The notes: generated from the sequence alone by a model not told the origin. Positions 1-8,894 are shown, counted from the stretch's first letter. The stretch: DNA of 41,060 bases from JAOABV01 sp964473505 (GCA_964473505.1 CAYYPG010000008.1:1-41060), one strand, 5' to 3'. Numbers and translations: made by a program.

Positions 1-49
1 TAATCAAAAATAATCATTAGTCAAGTCTAAAATACACATTTTTGCACAG

Positions 50-150
50 GCACGTCTGTACCCTCTTTTTAAGACAAAATGCTGTATCTTACAGCAAAAC
101 AATAAGTTATCTAAAAATTGCCTTATCTAAAACATTAGTTATAACTAATG
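50..150 (+). repeat. Dispersed repeat D, copy 1, ending in an 18-bp palindrome
   Basis: About 100 bp that recurs in inverted orientation at 18599-18698. The copies share a 'CTGTACCCTCTTTTT' stretch at one end, two spaced TTATCTAAAA boxes, and at the other end the perfect 18-bp palindrome CATTAGTTATAACTAATG (133-150). The middle has diverged. No open frame is shared. It may be an old mobile-element end or a regulatory palindrome; nothing in the sequence decides between them. Confidence 0.75.
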
Positions 151-158
151 GGAAGTGG

Positions 159-293
159 CAAGATTTTTGTGTGAATTGGTTTTTCTTACATAGGTGTGCT
201 CTCTTTTTTTAAAAAACATTGAACGAGGACGAGATTACATCTTTTTCTTTAACATATCAATACTAATTTTACACAAAATATCAGATACTACCT
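159..293 (+). repeat. Dispersed repeat A, copy 1
   Basis: First of three similar non-coding copies, with others at 32987-33144 and 38985-39118. Shared blocks in order are CAAGATTTTTGTG, a CATAGGTGTGCTCT-like block, a variable middle, a GAGGA block, AACATATC and TTTACACAAAATAT, ending near ACTAC. All three are in the same orientation and lie between genes. Confidence 0.75.
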
Positions 294-548
294 AACTAAT
301 GTTTTTTATGTTTATCTTTATCCCAAAGATGGCAGTAAGTCTTAGAAAGATTTAGCGCACAGTGCAGTTTCTTGCAAAAAGAAGTTGGCATATGAATAGA
401 AATTAAGAGCTTTTGGGGTTAAAATTTTATTGTTCATTTAGAAACCAGTTCTGATTAAAAGTGAGTTTGCTAAAAGTCTATAATGAGACGAAATGTCATA
501 CTAAACTTGTTTCGGCATCTAATACTAATAAAAGATGATATGAGATAA

Positions 549-704
549 TGTATCGAGTTTGGGATAACAAAGGAAACTTTTGCAGAATTTGCTAAAAATC
601 TCTTGCGTAAAACGATTCCGGATTATCTTAGTGTTAGTAACCCGGGAAAATATCAATCTATTCAGATTTCTACTTTATCTGTCGTGATTAATGTTGCCCG
701 GTAA
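549..704 (+). pseudogene. Gene remnant, family C copy 1
   Basis: Open for 51 codons after an in-frame stop, without a start codon, ending at TAA 702-704. It begins with residues like IEFGITKETFAEFAKNLL. The DNA and the frame match the start of two 22-codon frames at 779-844 and 8895-8960 (for example KFRVTKENFAEL). I infer an N-terminal fragment of a decayed, formerly multi-copy gene. I do not recognise the family. Confidence 0.35.
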
Positions 705-778
705 AGGCCGATAATCACTCCCAATATTATACTGACGCCAAGTAATATAAAGCGTAATCAACTGATTTTTGGGATCCA

Positions 779-844
779 ATGATAGCAAAACCAAAAATCA
801 AGTTCAGGGTAACAAAAGAAAATTTTGCAGAACTTTCTATCTAA
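779..844 (+). pseudogene. Short frame or gene start, family C copy 2
   Basis: A 22-codon frame from ATG 779 to TAA 842 that begins MIAKPKIKFRVTKENFAEL. It is related at both DNA and protein level to 8895-8960 (MVARPKIKFKVAK...) and to the remnant at 549-704. A further coding-looking frame follows in another register at about 848-930, as expected if a frameshift cut a longer gene. A genuine 21-residue peptide is possible but less likely. Confidence 0.3.
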
Positions 845-1412
845 TAATATCATCGGCAAAATAAATCTCTTTGAGGATATATTGCTATCGGTCTTCTTCA
901 ACAACTCAATCGGTGATTTTTTAACTCTGCGATGATTATTAACTTTACAGTTAAAGTATGGACATCTTTCATTATCAATATTACTTTATTACTTTCATAT
1001 ATCTCAAATAATTATTCTCTGGTTACTATTCACTTTCTTTTATAATGTTGGAAAGATACCTTTTAATTAAGATAAGACGAATCTTGGATAAAATATGGAA
1101 TAGATTTAACGAGTGTGGAGAACTGTTATCTGTTAAGCAATTTAGAAAAGTTGCATAAAGTTTAGCGTGACATCACTAATAAGCTAAATAATTTATGGTA
1201 TCTTGGCTTACTTATTAATAAATACTGATATTTAAATAGCGCCGAACAAAACATTTCGCACCAATAGAAAAAATGGGCGGCTAACATTTACTTTCTCAAA
1301 TTTTTATTACCAATTATAAATTTAACCGAAAATTAAAAAACATCTATGCTAACTGCTAAACAAAACTTATCGTAAAAATTTAAAATCTTTACTGTTTAGG
1401 AGAATTTTACGA

Positions 1413-2000
1413 TTATAAGTTTATCAGATCTCTTCCGTGGTCAAATGCTTTTAGATTTAATTCCACAAATTTTGCCTTGACATTTCGGGCAATTGATTGT
1501 TGATAAAGTTCTAAAGGAAAATTTAAGAAGCAAGAAAGGGCGCCTAACATTACGATATTTTGGACTCGAACCTCGCCTAATTCTTTTGCTTTATTAAATG
1601 CCGGAACCAGATAAAAATTTTTCACCCTATGTTGAATTCGTTCAATTAAATCTTGGGGATATTCCGCCATTCCGGTTAAAACGGGCATTGGTGCAATCTC
1701 CAAAGTGTCGGTTAATAAAATTCCTTTTGGCGAAAGAAAATGGAGATAGCGTACTGCCTCTAATTTTTCAAAGGCAACAATGAAATTAGCCGTTGTCTCT
1801 TCAATTAGCGGTGAGAAAACCTTTTCGCCAAAACGCAAGTGACTATTCACACTACCGCCTCGTTGTGCCATTCCGTGCACCTCGGCTTTTTTTACATCCA
1901 AACCGGCATGCATGGCAACATCAGCCAAAATGTCAGTAAACAATAAGACGCCTTGTCCTCCAACACCGCAACATAAAATGTTAGTTGTTTTATTGGTCAT
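1413..2000 (-). CDS. iorB: Indolepyruvate ferredoxin oxidoreductase, beta subunit (IorB)
   Basis: 195-residue gamma-type subunit of the 2-oxoacid:ferredoxin oxidoreductase superfamily. With IorA it oxidatively decarboxylates arylpyruvates (2-oxoacids from aromatic amino acids) to aryl-acetyl-CoA, reducing ferredoxin in the cytoplasm. The N-terminus shows the family's glycine-rich stretch NILCCGVGGQGVLLFTDIL and then a conserved EVHGMAQRGGSVNSH segment. Length is normal. I start it at ATG 1998-2000, which overlaps the iorA stop as ATGA. A GTG-or-earlier start seven codons upstream would lie inside iorA and is less likely. The overlap implies translational coupling. Substrate preference (aromatic or branched-chain) cannot be read from sequence. 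No clear terminator is visible downstream. Confidence 0.93.
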   Translation of the reverse strand: MTNKTTNILCCGVGGQGVLLFTDILADVAMHAGLDVKKAEVHGMAQRGGSVNSHLRFGEKVFSPLIEETTANFIVAFEKLEAVRYLHFLSPKGILLTDTLEIAPMPVLTGMAEYPQDLIERIQHRVKNFYLVPAFNKAKELGEVRVQNIVMLGALSCFLNFPLELYQQSIARNVKAKFVELNLKAFDHGRDLINL

Positions 2001-3715
2001 ACAATTGCCTCCCATTGGCAAAGCTCAACACACATTCCGCAACCAACACAGAATGCCGTACTGATAGTAACTTTATTATCAACAAAACTCATTGCTGGAC
2101 ATCCTAATGCCATACAGAGTTTACAACCATTACATTTTTCAGTGATAACCTTTTTGGCGGTTTTTCGTTCAGTAAGAAGAACACAGGTTTGTCGGGAAAC
2201 TATTACTGCTGGACCTTTATCCGCAAGAATTTGTCTAAACAGTATCCGATTCTCTTTAATTTTGTACGGGTTGATAACATAAACCTTTTCAATGCCACAG
2301 GCTTTTGCCACCTCAGCACAATCTAATAGTTTGGTTTCTTCTCCCATTAAGGTTTTACCCGTACCAGGATGATCTTGATGTCCTGTCATACCGGTGGTGC
2401 GATTATCAACAATAATTAGAATTTGGTTGCCTTTATTATAAACGGTATTCACTAATCCCGGTAAACCCATATGAAAGAAAGTTGAATCACCAATGATTGA
2501 GACAACTCGTTTGCCGTCGCTTAATGCTTTCTCTATACCATGGGCTAAGGTTATTGAAGCACCCATACAAACACAAGTGTCCATAGCATTATGGGGTGCA
2601 TAAGTTCCTAAAGTATAACAGCCAATATCGCCAGTAATTATTACATCTTTTCTTTGTAATAAGTAAAAAAGTCCAGTATGAGGGCAACCCGGACATAAAG
2701 CTGGTGGTCTTGCCGGTAAGGATGTCTCCGGGTGATAAGTAATTTGTTTTTTAGTTAGCGCATTTCTAATTATCCGGGAATTCAATTCATCAATTAGTGG
2801 TAATTTCTCTTTGCCCACAACCTTTATGCCCAGTGCTTTGATTTGAGTTTCCAGAAATGGCTCGACTTCTTCAATCACATAAAGAGTCTTTTTGCCCTGA
2901 GCGAATTTCTTGACTAATTCCTTAGGAAATGGCCAAACCATACCCAATTTTAAGAAAGACGCCTTCGGAAAAACTTCTCGTGCATATTGATAAGCCACGC
3001 CATCAGCAATTATTCCAATGTTCTTTTGGCCTTCGATAATTTGATTAATCGGAGTTGTGTTTGCATATTCCGTTAATTTTTGCATACGTTCTTCCAAAGA
3101 TTTGTGGCGCATCCGCGCAAACTGGGGTAAGAGATTGGTTTTAGTAATATCCTTATTATAACCTTTATCGACAACTTCTTGACGCACCGCCAAATTAACA
3201 ATAGTTTTAGAATGGGCAATGCGAGTTGTTATGCGCAAGATAACCGGAATATCATATTGTTCCGAAATCTCAAATGCCAGTTTCGTAAAATCTTTGGCTT
3301 CTTGACTGTCGGACGGTGTCAAAACCGGAATCTGGGCGAACATTCCATAATATCGATTGTCCTGCTCATTTTGGGAAGAATGCATTCCCGGGTCATCAGC
3401 CGTCACAATTACCATTCCACCACGAACACCAATATAAGCAGAAGAAAATAGGGCGTCAGCCGCAACATTAAGCCCAACATGCTTCATTGCACATAACGAA
3501 CGAACGCCGGCTAAGGCTGCGCCCAAAGCGACTTCTAAGGCAACTTTTTCATTAGTTGACCACTCGCAATAGACATCTTTATAGGTCGCGAGATTTTCCA
3601 AAATTTGGGTTGACGGTGTTCCAGGATAAGCCGCAGCAACTTTACAACCAGCCTCCCAGGCGCCACGGGCAATTGCCTCATCACCGGAAAACAATTTTCG
3701 TGATATTGTCTCCAT
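1997..3715 (-). CDS. iorA: Indolepyruvate ferredoxin oxidoreductase, alpha subunit (IorA)
   Basis: 572-residue catalytic subunit. The N-terminal pyrimidine-binding domain contains AAYPGTPSTQI. The central to C-terminal half carries the thiamine-diphosphate site (GDIGCYTLG..., then SIIGDSTFFHMGLPGL and IIVDNRTTGMTGHQDHPGTG). PALCPGCPHTG is typical of the family. The C-terminus has two [4Fe-4S] motifs, CxxCxxCxxxxCP at about C528-C539 and CxxCxxCxxxC at about C556-C566, so electrons can pass to ferredoxin without a separate delta subunit. AAGGAG sits 7 nt before the ATG. The 244-nt gap to buk upstream is long enough for its own promoter, although all genes here point the same way. Confidence 0.95.
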   Translation of the reverse strand: METISRKLFSGDEAIARGAWEAGCKVAAAYPGTPSTQILENLATYKDVYCEWSTNEKVALEVALGAALAGVRSLCAMKHVGLNVAADALFSSAYIGVRGGMVIVTADDPGMHSSQNEQDNRYYGMFAQIPVLTPSDSQEAKDFTKLAFEISEQYDIPVILRITTRIAHSKTIVNLAVRQEVVDKGYNKDITKTNLLPQFARMRHKSLEERMQKLTEYANTTPINQIIEGQKNIGIIADGVAYQYAREVFPKASFLKLGMVWPFPKELVKKFAQGKKTLYVIEEVEPFLETQIKALGIKVVGKEKLPLIDELNSRIIRNALTKKQITYHPETSLPARPPALCPGCPHTGLFYLLQRKDVIITGDIGCYTLGTYAPHNAMDTCVCMGASITLAHGIEKALSDGKRVVSIIGDSTFFHMGLPGLVNTVYNKGNQILIIVDNRTTGMTGHQDHPGTGKTLMGEETKLLDCAEVAKACGIEKVYVINPYKIKENRILFRQILADKGPAVIVSRQTCVLLTERKTAKKVITEKCNGCKLCMALGCPAMSFVDNKVTISTAFCVGCGMCVELCQWEAIV

Positions 3716-3959
3716 TAAAACTCCTTTTTATGATTCATTTAAATATATTCTTGTTGCTTCTCTAAATTTCAAACAATGCTTAATGAATTCAATATAAATT
3801 TCGGTTATTTCAAGCTTCTCATTTGATATTAAAATTCTACCGATCGTTTCCAATTTCAGTATTTTTGTACTTTTCTCCAACCTGCATAACTTTTATTACA
3901 CCTAACATTAACCCTTATCATTTTTATTTCTAAAAATAAAATCACTTCAATCATTTTCA

Positions 3960-5051
3960 TCAGTAGGTTTGTTCTTTTTCTAAACCCAAAATAACTCTTA
4001 ATACACCCATTGCCAAAGCCTTCATCTCTTCTTCCCCTGGTATTACCAAAATTGGCTTTCTCATAAAATTTATCCATTGCTTCAGTCTTCTAACTAATTG
4101 AGAAGATTTCGCAACACCGCCGGTAATAACGATTGCAGAAACTCGACCTTTAAGTGCAACATACCTTGAACCGATTTCTTTGGCAATTTGATAGACCATC
4201 GCGTCATAAATCAACTTAGCTTTTTTGTCGCCCGTTTTGATTCTTTGTTCAATAATTCTAATATCATCAGTGCCTAAATATGCTAAAAGACCACCTTTCC
4301 TTTGAAGTTTATCCAACATCTCCTGTTTAGAATACCTGCCAGAAAAACACATTTCAATAACTTGGGCCACGGGCAACGACCCGCTTCTTTGAGGAGCAAA
4401 AGGTCCCTCTTCGTTAGCATTATTCGCATCAATCTGTCTGCCTCGTCTAATTGCCGAAACCGTGATTCCACTACCTAAATGCGCAACGATAAAATTCAAT
4501 CGGGTAATTGTTTTCCCAAATCTTTCTGCAACTTTTCGAATTACTGCTTTGATATTTAAAAAATGTGATAATGATTTCCGTTCAATCTCTGGCAGCCCCG
4601 ATATTCGGGCTAATGGAAAAAATTCATCCACTGATTCTGGGTCGACAAAGTATGCTTTTACTTTGCGCTCTCGAGCCAAGGTATATCCAATCAATGGACC
4701 TAACAACGAAGGATGCATACTCTGAATTCTACCCTGTCTAATATCGGATACTACTTGAGAAGTGATTTGATAAGTACCGCTTTTTAGTGGCTTTAACGGC
4801 CCACCACGAGTAACAATAACATCAAACTTATTCTTGTTTATCGCTTTAATAATTAACTCTTTTCGATAATTATACTGGTCGAAAATATTTTTAAACTTAC
4901 TAAGTATTGAAACTGGATGGGTTATTGTCTGTTCAAAAACTTTAATCAATTTTTTTTCATCAATTGATTTAGTCGGCTTCAGCTTATCAGGAAACTCAAA
5001 GATTGCGATTTTTGTAGAGGAACCACCAGGATTAATAACCAAAATGCGCAT
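3960..5051 (-). CDS. buk: Butyrate kinase
   Basis: 363 residues of the acetate/butyrate kinase (ASKHA) fold. It starts MRILVINPGGSSTKIAIFEF, the adenosine/phosphate motif of the family, and has HLGSGITVSA and VITGGVAKS in the expected places. It interconverts acyl-phosphate plus ADP with carboxylate plus ATP in the cytoplasm. Next to iorAB the likely job is ATP production from acyl-CoA made by 2-oxoacid oxidation (aryl-acetate or branched-chain acids). This is inferred from context, and no phosphotransacylase gene is in the window. The start is fixed by an in-frame stop just upstream. The AGGAGG lies 17 nt before the ATG, further than usual. Confidence 0.93.
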   Translation of the reverse strand: MRILVINPGGSSTKIAIFEFPDKLKPTKSIDEKKLIKVFEQTITHPVSILSKFKNIFDQYNYRKELIIKAINKNKFDVIVTRGGPLKPLKSGTYQITSQVVSDIRQGRIQSMHPSLLGPLIGYTLARERKVKAYFVDPESVDEFFPLARISGLPEIERKSLSHFLNIKAVIRKVAERFGKTITRLNFIVAHLGSGITVSAIRRGRQIDANNANEEGPFAPQRSGSLPVAQVIEMCFSGRYSKQEMLDKLQRKGGLLAYLGTDDIRIIEQRIKTGDKKAKLIYDAMVYQIAKEIGSRYVALKGRVSAIVITGGVAKSSQLVRRLKQWINFMRKPILVIPGEEEMKALAMGVLRVILGLEKEQTY

Positions 5052-5113
5052 CGCTTTTCAATCTATTTCCTCCTGTTGCAGAAATATTCATTCCTAAAGA
5101 GATTGGTAGCAAC

Positions 5114-6172
5114 TTAGCATTTAAAGAATTGTAGAAGTTTTGATGGTTTTCTTCTTAGCCTGCGTTCGGCTATAGCCTGAGTAATAATTGGCAAGGCAAT
5201 TGTTGCTTCACAATAACACTGAACAAATTTTCCTTCGTCCGTTTCCTTACCCCAAGAAATTGCCTCTTCAAAAGTTGCGCCTGATAATCCTCCCCATTGC
5301 GGAGAATCCGTAGTAATTTGAATAGCATATTTATGAGGATAATAAGTTTCATCAGTAAGTAACCGTCTAAGCCCCTTTTTGCCTGGCACCTTTTTATTTT
5401 TATATAGTAAGTCACAAGTCACCGCAAAAAGTTGGATAAAGTCTTTGGGCACACCTCCTCCAATGTAGATTACCCCGGTATCTTTAACGTGTTCGCCCAA
5501 ACTCATAAATTCGATATAATCCTTAACCGCGTCAATCGTTAAATTGACTCCTCGACTTTTCGCAATCAGACAAGCGTCACCATAAGGACTATCCATAATC
5601 GCAGGACAAAAAATTGGTACATCGTTTTCCGCGGCGGTGGCAACAATACTTTTGATGCCTTTTGTGCTTAACCATTTACCAAACAGATACAAAAACTCGC
5701 GCGAGGAATAATGGTAATTGTCTTGTAAAGTTTGAATAAAATCTGCGATTAAGGTGGTCATTTCCAAATAATCATCTTCTCGACCATAAACATCGTAATA
5801 ACGGTTTAATCCGAATTTAAATAAGTTTTTATCGTTTATCAGATGAGAACCTTGCCAATAACTTTTGCCCATCGCTTCAACAATATCTTCAGAGATATTT
5901 GCTCCGGTGGGAATCAAAATATCAATAAAATTATTCTCCAGCAGCCAATTAATAATTTTCCATTGGCCGGTTGTTGAAAGTGAACCTGCATAACCAAATA
6001 ATATGGTTAGATTCTTATTGTTAATCATTTCTTGAAAAACATCTACACACTCCGCCAATTTTCGTCCTTGAAAACCAGTCTGTGCCATATCATTTAGCAA
6101 CTGATTTATTGATTTTTTAGATTTTATTTCAATTGCTTTTACTTTTTTCTTTAGAAATGGTATATCTTTCAT
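5114..6172 (-). CDS. Deoxyhypusine synthase-like protein (probable polyamine enzyme)
   Basis: 352 residues of the deoxyhypusine synthase family, NAD-dependent transfer of a 4-aminobutyl group from spermidine. The motif that holds the catalytic lysine in eukaryotic DHS (EAVSWGK) is present as FEEAISWGK with Lys at about 309. YIGGGVPKDFIQ and LFGYAGSLSTTGQWKI match the nucleotide-binding parts. Bacteria have no eIF5A, and bacterial homologues have been linked to homospermidine-type polyamine synthesis, so I read it as a polyamine enzyme rather than a protein modifier. The preceding arginine decarboxylase ends only 12 nt upstream, and AAGGAG stands 5 nt before this ATG, so the two are very likely co-translated. 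Exact substrate is unknown. Confidence 0.85.
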   Translation of the reverse strand: MKDIPFLKKKVKAIEIKSKKSINQLLNDMAQTGFQGRKLAECVDVFQEMINNKNLTILFGYAGSLSTTGQWKIINWLLENNFIDILIPTGANISEDIVEAMGKSYWQGSHLINDKNLFKFGLNRYYDVYGREDDYLEMTTLIADFIQTLQDNYHYSSREFLYLFGKWLSTKGIKSIVATAAENDVPIFCPAIMDSPYGDACLIAKSRGVNLTIDAVKDYIEFMSLGEHVKDTGVIYIGGGVPKDFIQLFAVTCDLLYKNKKVPGKKGLRRLLTDETYYPHKYAIQITTDSPQWGGLSGATFEEAISWGKETDEGKFVQCYCEATIALPIITQAIAERRLRRKPSKLLQFFKC

Positions 6173-6184
6173 ATGACTCCTTTC

Positions 6185-6730
6185 TTATGGTAAGAGTACT
6201 GCGACCGCAACAACTGTTGTCCAGAATCCTCGTTTATCACCAATTGCCGTTTGAGTAATATTCATTGTGCGCACTATCTTACCAGAAATTTTCCAGATTT
6301 CTTTTCTTTCATCCCAACCAGCCGTGGGGTCAAATTCAACTCCTAAAGTTGTCGCCAACATTGTTGCCGCTAAATCTTCCGCATAATCACCGGCTTTAGA
6401 TTCTGTCTCACCAAACGAATGATATTCGGATAAGTAACCATATTGATTTTTCTCTTTAGGTACCGCTACACCAATTGATGCAGAAATCAAACGATGTGGT
6501 TCGTTAGTAGAATTTTCTGACATCACACAAAAGATAATTTCACCTGGGGTCAGATATTGTAAACCCTTACTTCGCGGAATTATTTTAGCCGCTGGCGGCA
6601 AAATACTTGACACTTTTACAATATTAAACTGTGCGATGCCCGCATCTCTTAAGGCGGCCTCGAAACTGGAGAGTTTATCCCGATGTCGACCAACTCCTTT
6701 AGTAAGAAAAAGTTTTTTAGGAATTATCAT
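6185..6730 (-). CDS. pdaD: Pyruvoyl-dependent arginine decarboxylase
   Basis: 181 residues, the usual size of the PvlArgDC proenzyme. It decarboxylates arginine to agmatine, the first step of one polyamine route. The self-cleavage site is VSSILPP, Ser41-Ser42; cleavage turns Ser42 into the pyruvoyl cofactor and yields a small beta and larger alpha chain. Other family blocks seen are KGVGRHRDKLSSFEAALRDA, SIGVAVP, and a C-terminal KISGKIVRTMNITQ. It begins 18 nt after the 3' end of tRNA-Ala and is probably read from the tRNA promoter. No good ribosome site is visible (only AAGAAAA). With the DHS-like gene 12 nt downstream it forms a polyamine pair. Confidence 0.95.
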   Translation of the reverse strand: MIIPKKLFLTKGVGRHRDKLSSFEAALRDAGIAQFNIVKVSSILPPAAKIIPRSKGLQYLTPGEIIFCVMSENSTNEPHRLISASIGVAVPKEKNQYGYLSEYHSFGETESKAGDYAEDLAATMLATTLGVEFDPTAGWDERKEIWKISGKIVRTMNITQTAIGDKRGFWTTVVAVAVLLP

Positions 6731-6748
6731 TTTTCGTTTTCTTGAGTA

Positions 6749-6821
6749 TGGAGCAGAGCGGATTTGAACCGCCGACCTCCTGAGTGCGATTCAGGTGCTC
6801 TCCCAACTGAGCTACTGCCCC
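6749..6821 (-). tRNA. tRNA-Ala (CGC)
   Basis: 73 nt, full cloverleaf. The 7-bp acceptor contains the G3:U70 pair that marks alanine tRNAs. The anticodon loop ATCGCAC gives anticodon CGC (codon GCG). T-loop is TTCAAAT and the discriminator is A. CCA is not encoded. It is the first element of the polyamine/ior transcription unit. Confidence 0.96.
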
Positions 6822-6870
6822 AAAATACGAATAAATTATTTTTTTTCATTAAAAAATTTATCAACACTTG

Positions 6871-6898
6871 ATTCTAATAAAAATACATCAAAAGTCAA
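6871..6898 (-). promoter_or_regulatory. Promoter for tRNA-Ala and the pdaD operon
   Basis: TTGACT (6893-6898), 16-nt spacer, TAGAAT (6871-6876) on the minus strand. It predicts a start near 6864, about 43 nt before the tRNA. The same -35 and spacer length recur at other genes in this window. Confidence 0.6.
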
Positions 6899-7194
6899 TA
6901 TAAATTTTACAACTCAAGAAAAATTTAAAATAATTATAAAAAACAAACGAGAAAATCTTGGATAGAAAACAATCTGTATTTTAAAGTGTTACACACCAAT
7001 TCCTCACAAAATAATTTTCTCAGATAACTTATTGAAGTCAATAAAAATCTCTTTTTATCATTGAAAAAAATATAGACTACAAATAAAATAGACCATAATT
7101 ATACTATCCTGTTAATCAACCCACAACGGATGAAAGTGCCATATTCTTTTATTGTCACAAGCAACCTTGGTTGAAAACCTTTACAAAATTGCAT
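6899..7194. other. Spacer between divergent units
   Basis: With its flanks this forms the 415-nt spacer 6822-7236 between tRNA-Ala (minus) and the DUF72 gene (plus). Apart from the two promoters it is very AT-rich and shows no hairpin, repeat copy or coding frame. Confidence 0.5.
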
Positions 7195-7223
7195 TTGACA
7201 AAAATAAAAATTAAGGCAAAATA
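7195..7223 (+). promoter_or_regulatory. Possible promoter of the DUF72 gene
   Basis: TTGACA (7195-7200), 17-nt spacer, AAAATA (7218-7223). Transcription would start about 7 nt before the ATG at 7237, leaving almost no leader. The -10 match is weak. Confidence 0.4.
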
Positions 7224-7236
7224 ATTTTAGGAACCT

Positions 7237-7926
7237 ATGAAAATCTACATTGGTACTTCGGGTTGGTTTTATGATTGGAATTTAGGACGAAGTTTAAATT
7301 GGTATGTTGCCAATTCGATGTTATCTGCAGTAGAACTGAATGCTTCTTTCTATCGTTTTCCTTTTCCTAATCAAATAAAATCTTGGGCGCAACAAGGTAA
7401 AAACTTAAAATGGTCAATTAAAGTAAATCGTCGCATTACTCATCTTTCAAAATTTAATAAAGACAGTTATCCTTTGTGGCAATCGTTTTATAATCTTTTT
7501 TCGCCAATGCACGATTTGATTGATTTCTTTTTGTTTCAACTTCCACCATCATTTACTCCTGATAATCGAGATGTATTATCTGATTTTATAAGACACACCA
7601 GCCTCAATGATAAATTCGCTTTAGAAGTACGAAATCAAAAATGGTTTACCGAAAAAGAAATTAATTGGGCTAAGAAACTACACATCACTTGGGTTTCGGT
7701 TGATACACCCAAATTTCCCAATACAATTTATCAAACATCGGACAAAGTATATTTAAGAATGCATGGACGTACTCATTGGTATCAATACAATTATTCAAAA
7801 AAAGAGCTTGAAGAGATAAGTCATCGCATCAAAAGCTTAAAACCCAAAGCGGTTTATATCTATTTTAATAATGACCAAGATATGTTGGCCAATGCCCAAT
7901 TAATGCAACAAATAATGAATGGTTGA
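7237..7926 (+). CDS. DUF72 family protein
   Basis: 229 residues covering the DUF72 (YecE-like) TIM-barrel family from end to end. Diagnostic blocks in order are IYIGTSGWFYDW at the start, AVELNASFYRFP, WSIKVNRRITHL, FALEVRNQKWF, VYLRMHGRTHWYQYNY and AVYIYFNND near the C-terminus. No reaction is firmly established for the family. It is cytoplasmic by lack of a signal. The gene stands alone on the plus strand, with its promoter immediately upstream and only GGAA as a ribosome site. No terminator hairpin is apparent after it. Confidence 0.9.
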   Translation: MKIYIGTSGWFYDWNLGRSLNWYVANSMLSAVELNASFYRFPFPNQIKSWAQQGKNLKWSIKVNRRITHLSKFNKDSYPLWQSFYNLFSPMHDLIDFFLFQLPPSFTPDNRDVLSDFIRHTSLNDKFALEVRNQKWFTEKEINWAKKLHITWVSVDTPKFPNTIYQTSDKVYLRMHGRTHWYQYNYSKKELEEISHRIKSLKPKAVYIYFNNDQDMLANAQLMQQIMNG

Positions 7927-8620
7927 TAACATATCTTTTTGTTATTATAAAGGTTTTTAATTTTGAATTATTTTCTGAAAAAATCTTAATACTTCATAAT
8001 AATTCTGTATTTTAAATAATTTTTCGAGTATTCTAAATAACCGTCTAATTGATGAAATAATAGACTGTGCATTTGACCTCTTAAAGATAAACTCTACGTG
8101 ATTTAAATGGCAAATGGTTTGATACACCATTGGCTTCGCATGGAGAAAAAAGAGGCAAAAATATTGGCGATATAAAAGGGAATGTTTTTGATAAAAACAA
8201 CGGGAGATTTTTTTAAACTATCAAGCAAAGAAGCGGATGGTTCTGATATAGTAGCCGGACTGTACCCTAACCGTAACTATGTCCTTTAAAATTATCTTTA
8301 ACGCATCAATTTATTGGCTAAATCTCCAATTCAAACCAAATTTAGTCTTAAATCGCAGTAACGAAGATTGTTAAAGTTTATTTTTAGATTTCTTATCTGT
8401 TTTCTAAAATTTCAATAATAAACAAACTGACACCATTCCATTTCGTATATATACCTATTTAAATTACGATCTTTACAAAAATGTACATCGGCTCTAAATC
8501 AATTTTTAAATGTTATATTAAAACAATTATTTCACCGATAATATATAATATATCTTGTATCTATAAAAAATCAAAAATGTTTTTTATTCTAATGTATTTT
8601 AAATGAATTTCTCTTTGAAA
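7927..8620. other. Spacer with one possible gene remnant
   Basis: About 690 nt between the DUF72 gene and tRNA-Val. Only 8089-8289 reads like coding sequence (listed separately). The remainder is AT-rich with no repeat copy or hairpin I could recognise. Confidence 0.5.
8089..8289 (+). pseudogene. Possible gene remnant with a homopolymer frameshift
   Basis: Two coding-like pieces meet at a run of seven T near 8208-8214. The first reads RDLNGKWFDTPLASHGEKRG... to ...NNGRFF. Dropping one T continues it as KLSSKEADGSDIVAGLYPNR to a TAA at 8287. There is no start codon and I recognise no family. It could be a decayed gene, an assembly error in an intact gene fragment, or chance. Confidence 0.22.
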
Positions 8621-8694
8621 TGGGCGATACCTGATTTGAACAGGTGACCTCTTGCATGTGAGGCAAGCGCTCTAACCAACTGAGCTAATCGCCC
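8621..8694 (-). tRNA. tRNA-Val (CAC)
   Basis: 74 nt, full cloverleaf with a 7-bp acceptor (GGGCGAT/ATCGCCC), D-loop AGTTGGTTA, anticodon loop CTCACAT giving CAC (codon GUG), T-loop TTCAAAT, and discriminator A. CCA is not encoded. It stands alone. Confidence 0.96.
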
Positions 8695-8733
8695 ATATTG
8701 ATATATAAACGATAGTTTATTACTTATAGTATA

Positions 8734-8761
8734 AGAATAACCCAACAATTCGTTTTGTCAA
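8734..8761 (-). promoter_or_regulatory. Promoter of tRNA-Val
   Basis: TTGACA (8756-8761), 16-nt spacer, TATTCT (8734-8739) on the minus strand. The predicted start is about 30 nt upstream of the tRNA 5' end. Confidence 0.6.
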
Positions 8762-8776
8762 CACCTGCTACAAGAA

Positions 8777-8880
8777 GACTCTGACAAAGTTAATATTGAT
8801 TCAAGAGATACAGAAGACACAAACGGATTTCTTGATTTTTTTTCTCTGGGATCGACATTTTGGGAGACATTTTCAAATTT
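8777..8880 (-). repeat. Repeat B, copy 1 (diverged)
   Basis: 104 bp, one of seven related copies. The end with ACTCTGACAAAGTTAATATTG is well kept; the other end and middle are diverged and the inverted ends no longer pair. The strand given is the one on which the element reads with AAAATGC near its start. Confidence 0.6.
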
Positions 8881-8894
8881 TTCTAATAAAATCA

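Larger units (their letters stand above)
300..1412. other. Intergenic stretch with gene remnants
   Basis: More than 1 kb without an intact gene. It contains two remnants of one short coding sequence (549-704 and 779-844, listed separately). A further frame at about 848-930 reads like coding sequence but has no start. The rest, including 930-1412 downstream of iorB, shows nothing recognisable: no tRNA, no strong hairpin followed by T, no long palindrome. Confidence 0.5.

Noticed and set aside
3716..3959. Separate gene between buk and iorA
   Set aside because: Only out-of-frame overlaps of buk are open here, with no ribosome site or protein-like sequence.
5114..6172. True deoxyhypusine synthase acting on eIF5A
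   Set aside because: All other genes are bacterial and bacteria lack eIF5A. Adjacency to arginine decarboxylase fits a free polyamine product better.
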